The notes beneath the pieces are model-generated. The model was not told the DNA's origin and searched no databases. It worked only from the letters and a program-made list of their open reading frames with translations. Shown here piece by piece: positions 56,041 to 64,000 of a stretch of 64,000 bases of DNA. The DNA lies in NCBI RefSeq assembly GCF_900240275.1, contig NZ_LT964761.1, positions 1,451,389 to 1,515,388 of the forward strand, given 5' to 3'. The translations under genes were made by a program, and so were the position numbers. This stretch comes from [Lactobacillus] timonensis (GTDB lineage Bacteria; Bacillota; Bacilli; Lactobacillales; Lactobacillaceae). How positions within the stretch are numbered: the first letter of the stretch is position 1; every line of letters begins with the position of its first letter.

Positions 56041-59000
56041 ATGCCAGTGGTTCCACTAGATACCGCCAGTTCGTATTCCCTCTTGGACGGGTTGTTCACT
56101 CCGGCAAAACTGGTTGCTGCAGCAAAGCAACGGGGGTACTCGGCAATGGCGCTGGCCGACCATGGTGTGATGTACGGAACGGTTGAGTTTTACCAGGCAG
56201 CTTTAGCGGCCGGAATCAAGCCGTTGCTGGCCTTGCGCTTAGACTTAGCCATTGGGGATGCCGGTAATAATATTTTGCCAGTAGTTTTCGTGGCGGAAAA
56301 TTCGACCGGTTATCAGCACTTAATGATTCTGTCGTCAATGAAACAAACTCAGCAAGCAGGGCAACAACACCCGTTGACCGTCAACGAGATCAAGACTTAT
56401 TTGTCAGACCTGTTTACAGTCGTCTTGCCAACAGATAGCGTTGGACTTGCTGCGGGAAATTATGGTTCGGTTGATATGTTGGCTAGCCTGCGTCAGGTTG
56501 TCGATGACCGTCATTTATTGATGGGGATTTCTCCCCACCTGTCGAATGTCTTGCGGACAACGATTATCCAGCAAGCAAAACATTACCATATGCCCTTGAT
56601 TGCTGCAACGTCAGTCCGTTATTTGGATCCACAAGATCGTTTTGCATACGAAACAGTTCATCACATTGCTGAAAATACTGCTATTGCGAATCCTCTTGAA
56701 GAGGCAAAAAAGAAGGGCAAGTACTTTCTGCCAACCGTTAAGCAGCTTATTACTGACTACCAACAGGCGGGATTAGCTGATGCACTAGCCCAATGTGAAG
56801 AGCTTGTTAACGCTTGTCAGGTGCAACTTCAGTTTCAACCACCGGTCCTTCCACAATTTCCTACTCCCAACGGGTTGGACTCGCCAGCTTACCTTCGCCA
56901 ATTATGTTTAAAGGGGTTAGAAAAGCGTCATCCGGCATCACGGATTGATCCGCGACGCTATCGGCAGCGATTGGATCATGAATTGGCGATTATCAATCAA
57001 TTAGGATTTGATGACTATTTTCTTATTGTCCACGACGTTATGGCCTATACCAAGCAACACGAGATTTTTACGGATGCCGGCCGGGGGTCCGCAGCTGGCT
57101 CACTCGTTGCTTACGTCCTAGGGATCACCGAAGTTGACCCGCTACGGTTTAACCTGCTGTTCGAACGTTTTTTGAATCCCGAGCGAAAACAGATGCCAGA
57201 TATTGACTTAGACCTTCCTGACGACCGGCGAATGGAGGTTCTTCAATATCTTCACCAAAAATACGGTCACCGTCGGGTAGCACAGATTATCACTTTTGGC
57301 ACGCTGGGAGCAAAACAAGTGGTTCGTGACGTTGCGCGGGTTTTGGGCTATGCCAAGTATGAAATTGCCGATTGGGCTTCGCTGATTCCTGGAGGAGTGA
57401 ATAATTTTAATGATGCTCTCCGGCATTCGCCCCAGCTACAGGCAGCGGTTAATGGCTCCCCACTGGGGCAGTTGCTTGGGAAGGTGGCAAGTCAGTTAAG
57501 TGGCTTGCCCCGACAAACGTCTGTCCATGCTGCCGGGGTGGTGCTAGCGTCTTCACCCCTTCATTCGATTGTTCCGCTGGCAGCGGGCAACGACGGTTTA
57601 TTAGTCACTCAGTATGCGAAGGAGACAGTTGAACGGGTCGGCCTATTGAAGATGGACTTCCTGGGTCTCCGTAATTTGACCATCCTGGCGCAGGCGGTAA
57701 CTGATGTTCATCAAGATGAACCAGAGCTGTCAATTCATGACATTGATTTGAACGATCAGGAAACACTCCGGCTGTTTCAACAGGGGCTTACTGCAGGTAT
57801 CTTTCAGTTTGAGTCGGCTGGTATTAGGAAAACGCTTGTTGATCTGCATCCAGAAAAATTTGAAGATATTGTCGCGGTCGATGCCCTTTATCGTCCGGGA
57901 CCGCTGGAAAATATTCCCCACTACATTGCCCGTAAGCGTGGGACAGAATCATATCGCTTGCCAGCACCGTCACTCAAGCCAATTTTGGCACCGACCTACG
58001 GAATTCTGGTGTACCAGGAACAGGTAATGCAGTTGGCGGCGGCTATGGCTGGCTTTAGCCTGGGACAGGCCGACATATTGCGACGCGCGATGAGCAAAAA
58101 GAAAAAGGGTGTCATGGAAAAAATGCGCCGCCAGTTTATTGCTGGGGCATTGAAGAAGGGTTACAGCCAGGAAGTGGCAGTAGCGACCTTTAACTACATC
58201 GATCAGTTTGCTAATTATGGTTTTAATCATTCACACGCCGTGGCTTATACAAAATTTGCATTTGAGCTCGCGTACCTGAAGACCCACTTTGCTCCGCAAT
58301 TCTACACTGCATTGTTAAGCAAAGCGGCTTCCATTAATAAACTTCGTGAGTATGTTCGTTCAGCACAACGACGGGGAGTTAAGGTGCATGGGCCCCATGT
58401 TAATTTCAGCCAAGTAGAATTTAGTAGGCGCGGGGATGAACTTTACTTCGGATTAGCGCAGATCAAGGGAATGCGTCGCGATTTTGCTGGTGAGATTGTT
58501 GAGGAACGGCAAGCTAGCGGCCCCTTTACAGATCTTCCCAGTTTTTTGAGCCGACTAAGTATCCGCGGCAACATTCCGGCGGCAAGTGTTGAATCCCTCA
58601 TCAAAGCAGGTGCGTTCGACCACTTGAAATATAACCGTCAGCAGATGGTCAAGTCGCTACCGGACCTATTAAACGAAGATAGTGGCCAGGGACGGATTAA
58701 CCTTGGTCAACTTGGTTTGGGGAGTGATTTTGAAACCACCTTGCCCGAGAGCGCGGAGTACCCGTTGGTTACCAGACTTAATTTTGAGAAGGAACTATTG
58801 GGCTTAAACCTTTCAGGACACCCGACGACCCCTTATCATCAGCTGGCAGTGAAAATCCATGCCAGTCAGGTAGTGGATGCTCATCCTGGTCAAAGTACCA
58901 CTTTCGTCTTGTTCATTTCACGGATGAGACAAGTTACTACTCGTCGCGATCAACGACAAATGGCTTTCCTCACCGCCAGTGACACTAGTGGCTCCTTAGA

Positions 59001-59412
59001 AGTAACGGTCTTTCCAAAACAATTTGCCAAGTATCAGGACATTTTAAGCGAAGGAAGCGTTCTGGTGGTTGATGGCAAGGTTGAAAGACGCAACGGCCAA
59101 ATGCAAGTGATCGCTAACAGCCTGGCCGCCGCCAACCGGTTGAATGGCCAACTGGTAGCCAGCGCGTATCAACGGTGGGTCATTAAGGTGATCGATGGCA
59201 AGTCAATGAGTAACGTGAACCAAATTTTAACAACTATTGCCAAGCACCACGGAGGTGATTGTCCGGTTGTTGTCTACTACGCGGCAAGCGGAAAAACTTA
59301 CCAGCAACCACCAGCACAAAACCTTAGCGCAGATGATGCCGTTCGTACTCAATTGGCAGACCAGTTTGGTAGCAAAAATGTGTTCTTACAGCAACAATCA
59401 GGGCATAAATAA
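56041..59412 (+). CDS. dnaE: DNA polymerase III subunit alpha (DnaE type)
   Basis: C-family replicative polymerase that in Firmicutes extends primers before PolC takes over. 1,123 residues. An N-terminal PHP domain is present but degenerate: the canonical HxH near the start (LHVHSEYSLL) reads LDTASSYSLL. Polymerase core: GRGSAAGSLVAYVLGIT and catalytic aspartates in MPDIDLDLPDDRR (about residues 388-400); then helix-hairpin-helix and an OB fold (QVVDAHPGQSTTFVLFISRM). ATG at 56041 is preceded by AAAGGAG; the ATG at 56023 lies before that site. pyk follows after 128 bp; pfkA, found between them in many lactobacilli, is absent. Confidence 0.97.
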   Translation: MPVVPLDTASSYSLLDGLFTPAKLVAAAKQRGYSAMALADHGVMYGTVEFYQAALAAGIKPLLALRLDLAIGDAGNNILPVVFVAENSTGYQHLMILSSMKQTQQAGQQHPLTVNEIKTYLSDLFTVVLPTDSVGLAAGNYGSVDMLASLRQVVDDRHLLMGISPHLSNVLRTTIIQQAKHYHMPLIAATSVRYLDPQDRFAYETVHHIAENTAIANPLEEAKKKGKYFLPTVKQLITDYQQAGLADALAQCEELVNACQVQLQFQPPVLPQFPTPNGLDSPAYLRQLCLKGLEKRHPASRIDPRRYRQRLDHELAIINQLGFDDYFLIVHDVMAYTKQHEIFTDAGRGSAAGSLVAYVLGITEVDPLRFNLLFERFLNPERKQMPDIDLDLPDDRRMEVLQYLHQKYGHRRVAQIITFGTLGAKQVVRDVARVLGYAKYEIADWASLIPGGVNNFNDALRHSPQLQAAVNGSPLGQLLGKVASQLSGLPRQTSVHAAGVVLASSPLHSIVPLAAGNDGLLVTQYAKETVERVGLLKMDFLGLRNLTILAQAVTDVHQDEPELSIHDIDLNDQETLRLFQQGLTAGIFQFESAGIRKTLVDLHPEKFEDIVAVDALYRPGPLENIPHYIARKRGTESYRLPAPSLKPILAPTYGILVYQEQVMQLAAAMAGFSLGQADILRRAMSKKKKGVMEKMRRQFIAGALKKGYSQEVAVATFNYIDQFANYGFNHSHAVAYTKFAFELAYLKTHFAPQFYTALLSKAASINKLREYVRSAQRRGVKVHGPHVNFSQVEFSRRGDELYFGLAQIKGMRRDFAGEIVEERQASGPFTDLPSFLSRLSIRGNIPAASVESLIKAGAFDHLKYNRQQMVKSLPDLLNEDSGQGRINLGQLGLGSDFETTLPESAEYPLVTRLNFEKELLGLNLSGHPTTPYHQLAVKIHASQVVDAHPGQSTTFVLFISRMRQVTTRRDQRQMAFLTASDTSGSLEVTVFPKQFAKYQDILSEGSVLVVDGKVERRNGQMQVIANSLAAANRLNGQLVASAYQRWVIKVIDGKSMSNVNQILTTIAKHHGGDCPVVVYYAASGKTYQQPPAQNLSADDAVRTQLADQFGSKNVFLQQQSGHK

Positions 59413-59424
59413 ATCATTAATTAA

Positions 59425-59438
59425 TAAAAGCGCTTCCA
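59425..59438 (+). promoter_or_regulatory. Putative cre (CcpA) site upstream of pyk
   Basis: TAAAAGCGCTTCCA matches the cre form TGAAAGCGCTTTCA at 12 of 14 positions. It lies 102 bp before the pyk ATG, a position suited to activation of a glycolytic gene by CcpA. The promoter itself is not clear. Confidence 0.55.
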
Positions 59439-59540
59439 CTAATTTTAAGGCGGACAGGGCTGATAAATAGTGTTAAGATAGCAGTGTAATTGGTGGTTTG
59501 CTACCGCCCGATTGATACAATCAAAGGAGAGATGTCGATT

Positions 59541-60962
59541 ATGAAAAAGACAAAGATTGTCAGCACTCTGGGACCAGCAAGTACTGATGTGGACACGATC
59601 GTTAAGTTAATTAACGCCGGGGCCAACATCTTCCGTTTTAACTTCTCACATGGTGATCACCCTGAACACCTGGGACGGCTGAAGAACGTCCACAAGGCTG
59701 AAGAAATTACCGGCAAGAAGGTCGGCATTATGCTTGACACTAAGGGTGCCGAAATTCGGACGACCGTTCAAAAGGACGGGAAGATTGAGTTCCACACTGG
59801 TGACAAGCTGCGGATTTCCATGGATGATTCCCTGGAAGGGACCAAGGATAAGATTGCTGTTACTTACCCGGGCCTGTACGATGACACCCACGTGGGTGGC
59901 CATGTCCTGGTTGACGATGGTTTGCTCGATTTCAAGATCGTTGAAAAGGACGATGTTAACAAGGAATTAGTTACGGTTGCCGAAAACGATGGCGTGATGG
60001 GTTCCCGCAAGGGGGTTAACGCGCCAGGTGTTTCAATCAACCTGCCAGGGATTACTGAAAAGGATAGCAGTGATATTCGCTTTGGTTGTGACCACGGGAT
60101 TAACTTTATCTCAGCATCCTTTGTTCGTAAGCCACAAGATGTTTTGGATATCCGGGCTCTGCTGAAGGAAAAGCACATGGAAGATGTCCAAATCTTCCCG
60201 AAAATTGAATCCCAAGAAGGCATCGATAACTTTGACGAAATCATCAAGGTTTCTGATGGTTTGATGGTTGCTCGTGGTGACATGGGTGTTGAAATTCCGG
60301 CGGAAAACGTTCCGCTGGTTCAAAAGACCCTGATCCGCAAGTGCAACATGCTGGGCAAGCCGGTAATTACTGCTACTCAAATGCTGGATTCAATGCAGGA
60401 AAACCCACGGCCGACTCGTGCAGAAGTTTCTGACGTGGCCAACGCTATCTTTGACGGTACGGATGCAACAATGCTGTCAGGTGAAAGTGCTAACGGGGAA
60501 TACCCAGTGGAATCTGTTGCAACGATGAACCGGATCGACATCAAGGCTGAAAATCACCTGAGCGACTTCTGGACTGAAACTTTTGACTTTGATAAGTCGG
60601 ACGTTACTGAAACGATTGGTTCTGCCGTTGCTCGTGCTGCTAAGGACCTTGGTATTCACACCATTGTTGCTGCCACTGCTTCTGGCTACACGGCACGGAT
60701 GATTTCTAAGTACCGGCCGAATGCTGATATCTTGGCACTGACCTTTGATGAACGGGTTCAACTGGGGTTGACTGTTAACTGGGGTGTTCACCCGGTTCTG
60801 ATTCAGCGTCCAGCTGATACTGACGACATGTTTGAAAAGGCCAGCCAAGTGGCTAAGAATGAAGGACTGGTCAAGACTGGCGACAAGATTATTGTTGTTG
60901 CCGGCTTGCCGGTTGGTAAGAAGGGGACTACTAACCTGATGCGGATTCAGGAAATTAAGTAG
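59541..60962 (+). CDS. pyk: Pyruvate kinase
   Basis: Transfers phosphate from phosphoenolpyruvate to ADP. 473 residues: TIM barrel with KIVSTLGPAS, the catalytic region FPKIESQEGIDNFDEI (Lys/Glu), GDMGVEIPAENVPLVQK and ITATQMLDSM, then the C-terminal allosteric domain (VAATASGYTARMISKYRPNA). It lacks the extra PEP-utiliser-like C-terminal domain found in Bacillus and some lactobacillus enzymes. ATG at 59541 chosen since AAAGGAGAG (59523-59531) fits it; upstream ATGs are too close to or before that site. Confidence 0.97.
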   Translation: MKKTKIVSTLGPASTDVDTIVKLINAGANIFRFNFSHGDHPEHLGRLKNVHKAEEITGKKVGIMLDTKGAEIRTTVQKDGKIEFHTGDKLRISMDDSLEGTKDKIAVTYPGLYDDTHVGGHVLVDDGLLDFKIVEKDDVNKELVTVAENDGVMGSRKGVNAPGVSINLPGITEKDSSDIRFGCDHGINFISASFVRKPQDVLDIRALLKEKHMEDVQIFPKIESQEGIDNFDEIIKVSDGLMVARGDMGVEIPAENVPLVQKTLIRKCNMLGKPVITATQMLDSMQENPRPTRAEVSDVANAIFDGTDATMLSGESANGEYPVESVATMNRIDIKAENHLSDFWTETFDFDKSDVTETIGSAVARAAKDLGIHTIVAATASGYTARMISKYRPNADILALTFDERVQLGLTVNWGVHPVLIQRPADTDDMFEKASQVAKNEGLVKTGDKIIVVAGLPVGKKGTTNLMRIQEIK

Positions 60963-60979
60963 TTACCCGCAAAGAATGT

Positions 60980-61010
60980 GAAGACGGCTGGCTAACCCAA
61001 CCGTCTTTTT
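60980..61010 (+). terminator. pyk terminator
   Basis: Stem AAGACGG with CCGTCTT and a TTTTTT tail, 17 nt after the pyk stop. The end of its T-run doubles as the -35 of the next gene. Confidence 0.8.
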
Positions 61011-61038
61011 TGGTTGCTTGAAGAAGATCGTTTATAAT
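61010..61038 (+). promoter_or_regulatory. Promoter of the glutamine amidotransferase gene
   Basis: TTGGTT (61010-61015), 17-nt spacer, consensus TATAAT (61033-61038). It shows that an in-frame TTG at 61018 is not the start codon. Confidence 0.7.
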
Positions 61039-61104
61039 AGCACTATCTTGGGTACTTGCAGGCGATACCTAATCCAACATTGCCGTCGATGGAAAGGACT
61101 GTCA

Positions 61105-61782
61105 TTGAGAATTAATATTTTGCAACACACGCCCAACGAAGGACCCGGGTCAGTTGCTGAGTGGGCACACCAACGCGGCCATGAATTGTTTATCTATCAC
61201 CCTTACCAGTTTGGTGTTTTACCAACGGCTGCTCAAACGGGGATGTTAGTGGTTCTCGGTGGGCCGATGAGTCCAAACGATGACGCCGATTGGATTAAGC
61301 AAGAACGGCAGTTAATTCAGCAATTGCTTGATACGCATAAGCCTCTCTTTGGTGCTTGTTTTGGCGCACAACAAATTGCCAAGACAGTTGGTGCGGAAAT
61401 TAAAGGGGCCCCACATAAGGAGGTTGGCTGGGCACCAGTTTACCGGCAAAGCAATGTTATCGCACAGCTGCCGGCAAAATTAACTGCTCTTCACTGGCAC
61501 CAGGAAATGTTTGAGCTTCCCAAAGAAGCTCAGTTGCTCTTTAGTAGTGACTTATTGACTAACCAGGGGTTCCTCTTAGGTGATAATGTCATCGGTCTTC
61601 AGTTTCACCTGGAACCAGAACTCGATAACGTCCGCGAGATTGCGGTCAATGATTACCAATACCCGTTGGTTGGCAACGCCCTTCACCAAACCAGTGAAGA
61701 AATCATTTCTCAAGGTGTGCCGGCGGCAAATAAGCAGGCAATTTACGACATGTTGGACTTCATCAGTGATTCACAAGATTAA
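61105..61782 (+). CDS. Class I glutamine amidotransferase-like protein
   Basis: 225-residue stand-alone glutaminase-like domain related to GuaA amidotransferase homologues: LVVLGGPMSPNDDADW, nucleophile cysteine in GACFGAQQIA (about residue 90), and the His/Glu pair in LQFHLEPE. The acceptor substrate is unknown; family members include GMP synthase-like and gamma-glutamyl hydrolase-like enzymes. TTG start at 61105 chosen because GGAAAGGA lies 6 nt upstream and the promoter (-10 at 61033) excludes earlier starts. Closed by a terminator. Confidence 0.82.
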   Translation: MRINILQHTPNEGPGSVAEWAHQRGHELFIYHPYQFGVLPTAAQTGMLVVLGGPMSPNDDADWIKQERQLIQQLLDTHKPLFGACFGAQQIAKTVGAEIKGAPHKEVGWAPVYRQSNVIAQLPAKLTALHWHQEMFELPKEAQLLFSSDLLTNQGFLLGDNVIGLQFHLEPELDNVREIAVNDYQYPLVGNALHQTSEEIISQGVPAANKQAIYDMLDFISDSQD

Positions 61783-61793
61783 TGGCTTAGCCG

Positions 61794-61822
61794 ACCGGGC
61801 TGCGTTGCGGGCCCGGTTTTCT
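61794..61822 (+). terminator. Terminator after the amidotransferase gene
   Basis: GC-rich stem ACCGGGC (61794-61800) with GCCCGGT (61811-61817) followed by TTTCTT. Confidence 0.75.
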
Positions 61823-61835
61823 TATCTTCACCTTC

Positions 61836-61864
61836 TTGGCATAACCTGATGAGACGTGTAAAAT
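61836..61864 (+). promoter_or_regulatory. cvfB-xerD-ribT promoter
   Basis: TTGGCA (61836-61841), 17-nt spacer, TAAAAT (61859-61864). Confidence 0.65.
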
Positions 61865-61898
61865 GAAGTAGTTTAGGAATGATAGAGGAGGACGGCTG

Positions 61899-62792
61899 AT
61901 GAATCAAGAACTGGGGCGAGTTGTCGACGCCGTAATGATCGACGAAAATGAGGACTATTACTTTGTTCAGCCATCACGGAACGGACAAACATACCGGTTA
62001 TTGAAGGAAGAAAGTCCGCAGGTCCTTCATATTGGCGGATCGGTCCGCGGTTTTGTTTACGAAAACGAAGACCACCAGCGGCAAATGACTTGTGCGCATA
62101 TTCCTGCCGTGCGGGTAGACCACTATGCTTTTGGGACGGTAGTGGGGGTTCGCCGCAACCTCGGCGTCTTTGTCGACGTGGGCTTAACAAATAAGGATAT
62201 GGTTGTTTCGCTGGATGATTTACCAGCAATGAAAACCCTTTGGCCGCAAAAGGGCGATCGCTTGATGATTTCCTTAAAGGTCGATGACCACGACCGTCTT
62301 TGGGGGCAGTTAGCAACCCCCGATTTGTTCCAGGTCATTGCGCAGAAACCGCAGCGCCAACAGATGAACGCTAACGTGGAAGCCACGGTCACCCAGGTGA
62401 AGTTAAATGGGACACACGTTATCACGGATACTTACCAACTGGGTTTTATTCACCCGAGTGAACGCGATGCAGAACCGCGTTTGGGACAGGTGTTGCGAGC
62501 GCGAGTTATTGGTTTTTCTAATCACGGGGGACTGAATCTTTCTCTTAAACCACGGGGTTACCAGGCAATTGATGACGATTCGCAAATGATTCTGGCGATG
62601 CTACACCATAGTGTTGATGGGACGATGCCGCTTAGTGATAAGTCATCACCGGCGGATATTAAAGCGCTTCTCGGTATTTCCAAGGGCCAGTTTAAACGGT
62701 CAGTTGGCCACTTGCTGAAGGCAAAGTTAATCACCCAGCGTGGTGGTCAACTCCGGTTGGTCGGCAACCAGGAGGACCAGGAGCATGAGTAA
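61899..62792 (+). CDS. cvfB: S1 RNA-binding domain protein, CvfB family
   Basis: RNA-binding regulator related to Staphylococcus CvfB and Bacillus YitL. Three S1-like domains in about 220 residues (the second with GTVVGVRRNLGVFVDVGLTNKD, seen in two pieces: GTVVGVRRNLGVFVDVG and LTNKDMVVSL) and a C-terminal winged helix (SPADIKALLGISKGQFKRSVG). 297 residues. GAGGAGG upstream. Its 3' end overlaps xerD by 8 nt, so they are co-translated. Confidence 0.92.
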   Translation: MNQELGRVVDAVMIDENEDYYFVQPSRNGQTYRLLKEESPQVLHIGGSVRGFVYENEDHQRQMTCAHIPAVRVDHYAFGTVVGVRRNLGVFVDVGLTNKDMVVSLDDLPAMKTLWPQKGDRLMISLKVDDHDRLWGQLATPDLFQVIAQKPQRQQMNANVEATVTQVKLNGTHVITDTYQLGFIHPSERDAEPRLGQVLRARVIGFSNHGGLNLSLKPRGYQAIDDDSQMILAMLHHSVDGTMPLSDKSSPADIKALLGISKGQFKRSVGHLLKAKLITQRGGQLRLVGNQEDQEHE

Positions 62793-63702
62793 TGATCAGC
62801 CGTTAAAAACCTTTTATGGCGACCAGTTAGGAGATTTTGCTAACTATCTGGCGGTTGAACGTAACTTATCGGCGAACACGGTGGACGCTTACCGGTCGGA
62901 TTTGCGGTTAGCTGCAACCTATTGGCAGCAACACGGCATTAGTGACTGGCAACATGTTGACCGCTTTGCTGTCCTATCACTGCTGGCTAGCATGCAAAAC
63001 CAGGGACGGGCAGCGGAAACTGAATCGCGGATGGTTTCTTCACTGCGGCAGTTTTTCGACTACCTCTCACGCCAAGAGTTGATTAGTGAAAACCCGATGA
63101 AACTCGTTCAGTTACCAAAAGGGCGCCGAAAACTGCCAACGGTACTAAGCGAGTCGGAGGTTAGCCGACTGCTGGCTGTTCCAGATACGGGTACTCCCCT
63201 TGGTATCCGTGACCGGGCAATGTGGGAATTAATGTATGCCACTGGTGTTCGGGTGAGTGAATTAGTCAACCTGACGATGACGGAATTGCACTTAGCTGTT
63301 GGGTTGATCCAGCCGCGGGGGAAGGGCGACAAGGAGCGAATCATCCCCGTTGGCGACATTGCGAGTGACTGGGTGCAACGTTATTTAACACAGGTTCGTC
63401 CGCAATTATTAAAAAAGCAGTTTTCAACGGCGGTCTTTTTAAACGCCCATGGTCGTCAATTGACCCGTCAGGGAGTTTGGAAGAATTTAAAGCGAGACGT
63501 ATTGGCCGCAGGAATCACCAAGGATGTCACCCCGCATACGCTTCGCCATTCTTTTGCAACTCACTTGCTAGAGCATGGCGCAGACCTGCGGGTCGTTCAA
63601 GAATTGTTAGGTCATGCCGATATTGCTACTACGCAGATCTATACCCATGTTTCTAAGCAACGGTTGACCGCTGTTTATCAAAAATACCACCCGCGTGCTT
63701 AG
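62785..63702 (+). CDS. xerD: Site-specific tyrosine recombinase XerD
   Basis: Chromosome-dimer resolution recombinase acting with XerC/XerS-type partners at dif. N-terminal SAM-like domain (FANYLAVERNLSANTVDAYRSDL) and catalytic domain with Arg in GVRVSEL, Lys in KGDKER, HTLRHSFATH, GHADIATT and the nucleophile tyrosine in TQIYTHV. 305 residues from the ATG at 62785. No integrase-like neighbours, and the core-gene setting before ribT (usually followed by scpAB) fits XerD, not a phage integrase. Confidence 0.95.
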   Translation: MSNDQPLKTFYGDQLGDFANYLAVERNLSANTVDAYRSDLRLAATYWQQHGISDWQHVDRFAVLSLLASMQNQGRAAETESRMVSSLRQFFDYLSRQELISENPMKLVQLPKGRRKLPTVLSESEVSRLLAVPDTGTPLGIRDRAMWELMYATGVRVSELVNLTMTELHLAVGLIQPRGKGDKERIIPVGDIASDWVQRYLTQVRPQLLKKQFSTAVFLNAHGRQLTRQGVWKNLKRDVLAAGITKDVTPHTLRHSFATHLLEHGADLRVVQELLGHADIATTQIYTHVSKQRLTAVYQKYHPRA

Positions 63703-63726
63703 GATAGTAATAAAGAGGTGTTCAGG

Positions 63727-64000
63727 ATGTTAGTGAAGTACCGGAAGGATTACCAGAAAATAGTAATGGGACTATTATCGTTTATTCCGTCCTTAAATAA
63801 CGTCAAACGACTCCATGACGAGATTTTTTGGTCAACCGCTGATGACCACCCCATTTTTCTTTGGCAAACCCCTGAAGGGGGCCATTTTATCGGCGTCGTT
63901 ATCTTGGAAGTTGGGAATGACTATGTCTTGGTACGACGCTTGTCATTTACACCGAGCGAGCGGACAGGGCGAAATATTTACTCACTGTTGGACGCAGTTG
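63727..64000 (+). CDS. ribT: RibT-like GNAT-family protein, N-terminal part (runs off the right edge)
   Basis: From an ATG at 63727 the frame stays open for 91 codons to the window end: MLVKYRKDYQKIVMGLLSF, then IPSLNNVKRLHDE and FLWQTPEGGHFIGVVILE. The start strongly resembles RibT of Bacillus, a GNAT-fold acetyltransferase-like protein named for its place near riboflavin genes. AAGAGGTG lies 9 nt upstream. In lactobacilli xerD-ribT-scpA-scpB is a common order, which supports the call. Function unproven. Confidence 0.85.
   Translation, partial: MLVKYRKDYQKIVMGLLSFIPSLNNVKRLHDEIFWSTADDHPIFLWQTPEGGHFIGVVILEVGNDYVLVRRLSFTPSERTGRNIYSLLDAV

Noticed and set aside
61018-61104. N-terminal extension of the glutamine amidotransferase from a TTG at 61018
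   Set aside because: A consensus -10 box lies inside it, and the TTG at 61105 has the better ribosome site.
62785-63702. Tyrosine recombinase as a phage or island integrase
   Set aside because: Length, XerD motifs and the core setting cvfB-xerD-ribT fit chromosomal XerD; no attachment site or phage genes are nearby.

Overview
The window is a chromosomal segment of a lactic acid bacterium, most likely an obligately heterofermentative Limosilactobacillus-type lactobacillus. Signs of this are near-50% GC in the core genes, strong AAAGGAGG ribosome sites, T-box leaders, L-lactate dehydrogenase, bifunctional AdhE, a serine-rich repeat adhesin with a KxYK-type signal peptide, and dnaE directly followed by pyk with no pfkA between them. 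The species assignment is inference; no rRNA or tRNA gene is present.

Layout. Positions 1-8000 look accessory: the start of a probable ISL3-type transposase at the left edge, adhE behind a promoter carrying a near-consensus Rex operator, a 670-bp non-coding stretch full of inverted repeats, and a large serine-rich repeat adhesin gene broken by one in-frame stop codon. From 8000 to 21700 lie lepA, a YjeM-type amino-acid transporter, a beta-hydroxyacid dehydrogenase, a phosphoesterase / orphan PTS-like EIIC / DUF915 hydrolase operon, a C69 dipeptidase, a CPA2 antiporter, glpK and ldh. From 21700 to 28900 lie prmA-rsmE, the bifunctional (p)ppGpp enzyme, dtd, an amidase and a fructosamine-kinase-like gene. 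From 28900 to 42900 is housekeeping: T-box-aspS, yitT, rpsU, yqeY, phoH-ybeY-dgkA-era-recO, T-box-glyQS, dnaG-rpoD.

Positions 42900-52800 hold a complete acetylase-type diaminopimelate/lysine pathway as a divergon: lysC-dapF leftward, lysA-dapH-dapL-dapA-dapB-patA-asd rightward. No lysine riboswitch is visible; instead three copies of an AAAATGAKAAAAT motif sit around the two divergent promoters. Positions 52800-64000 hold trmK, a Nif3-like gene, pepT, a small membrane protein, dnaE, pyk (with a cre-like site), a glutamine amidotransferase, cvfB, xerD and the start of ribT.

Metabolically the set fits a heterofermenter: AdhE (Rex-linked) and Ldh reoxidise NADH, pyruvate kinase closes the lower pathway, and GlpK carries the HPr-phosphorylated histidine and a cre site. 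The most unusual items are the interrupted adhesin without an LPxTG anchor, the structured non-coding region before it, and the candidate operator triad of the lysine divergon. I found no clearly new multi-gene defence or mobile system.
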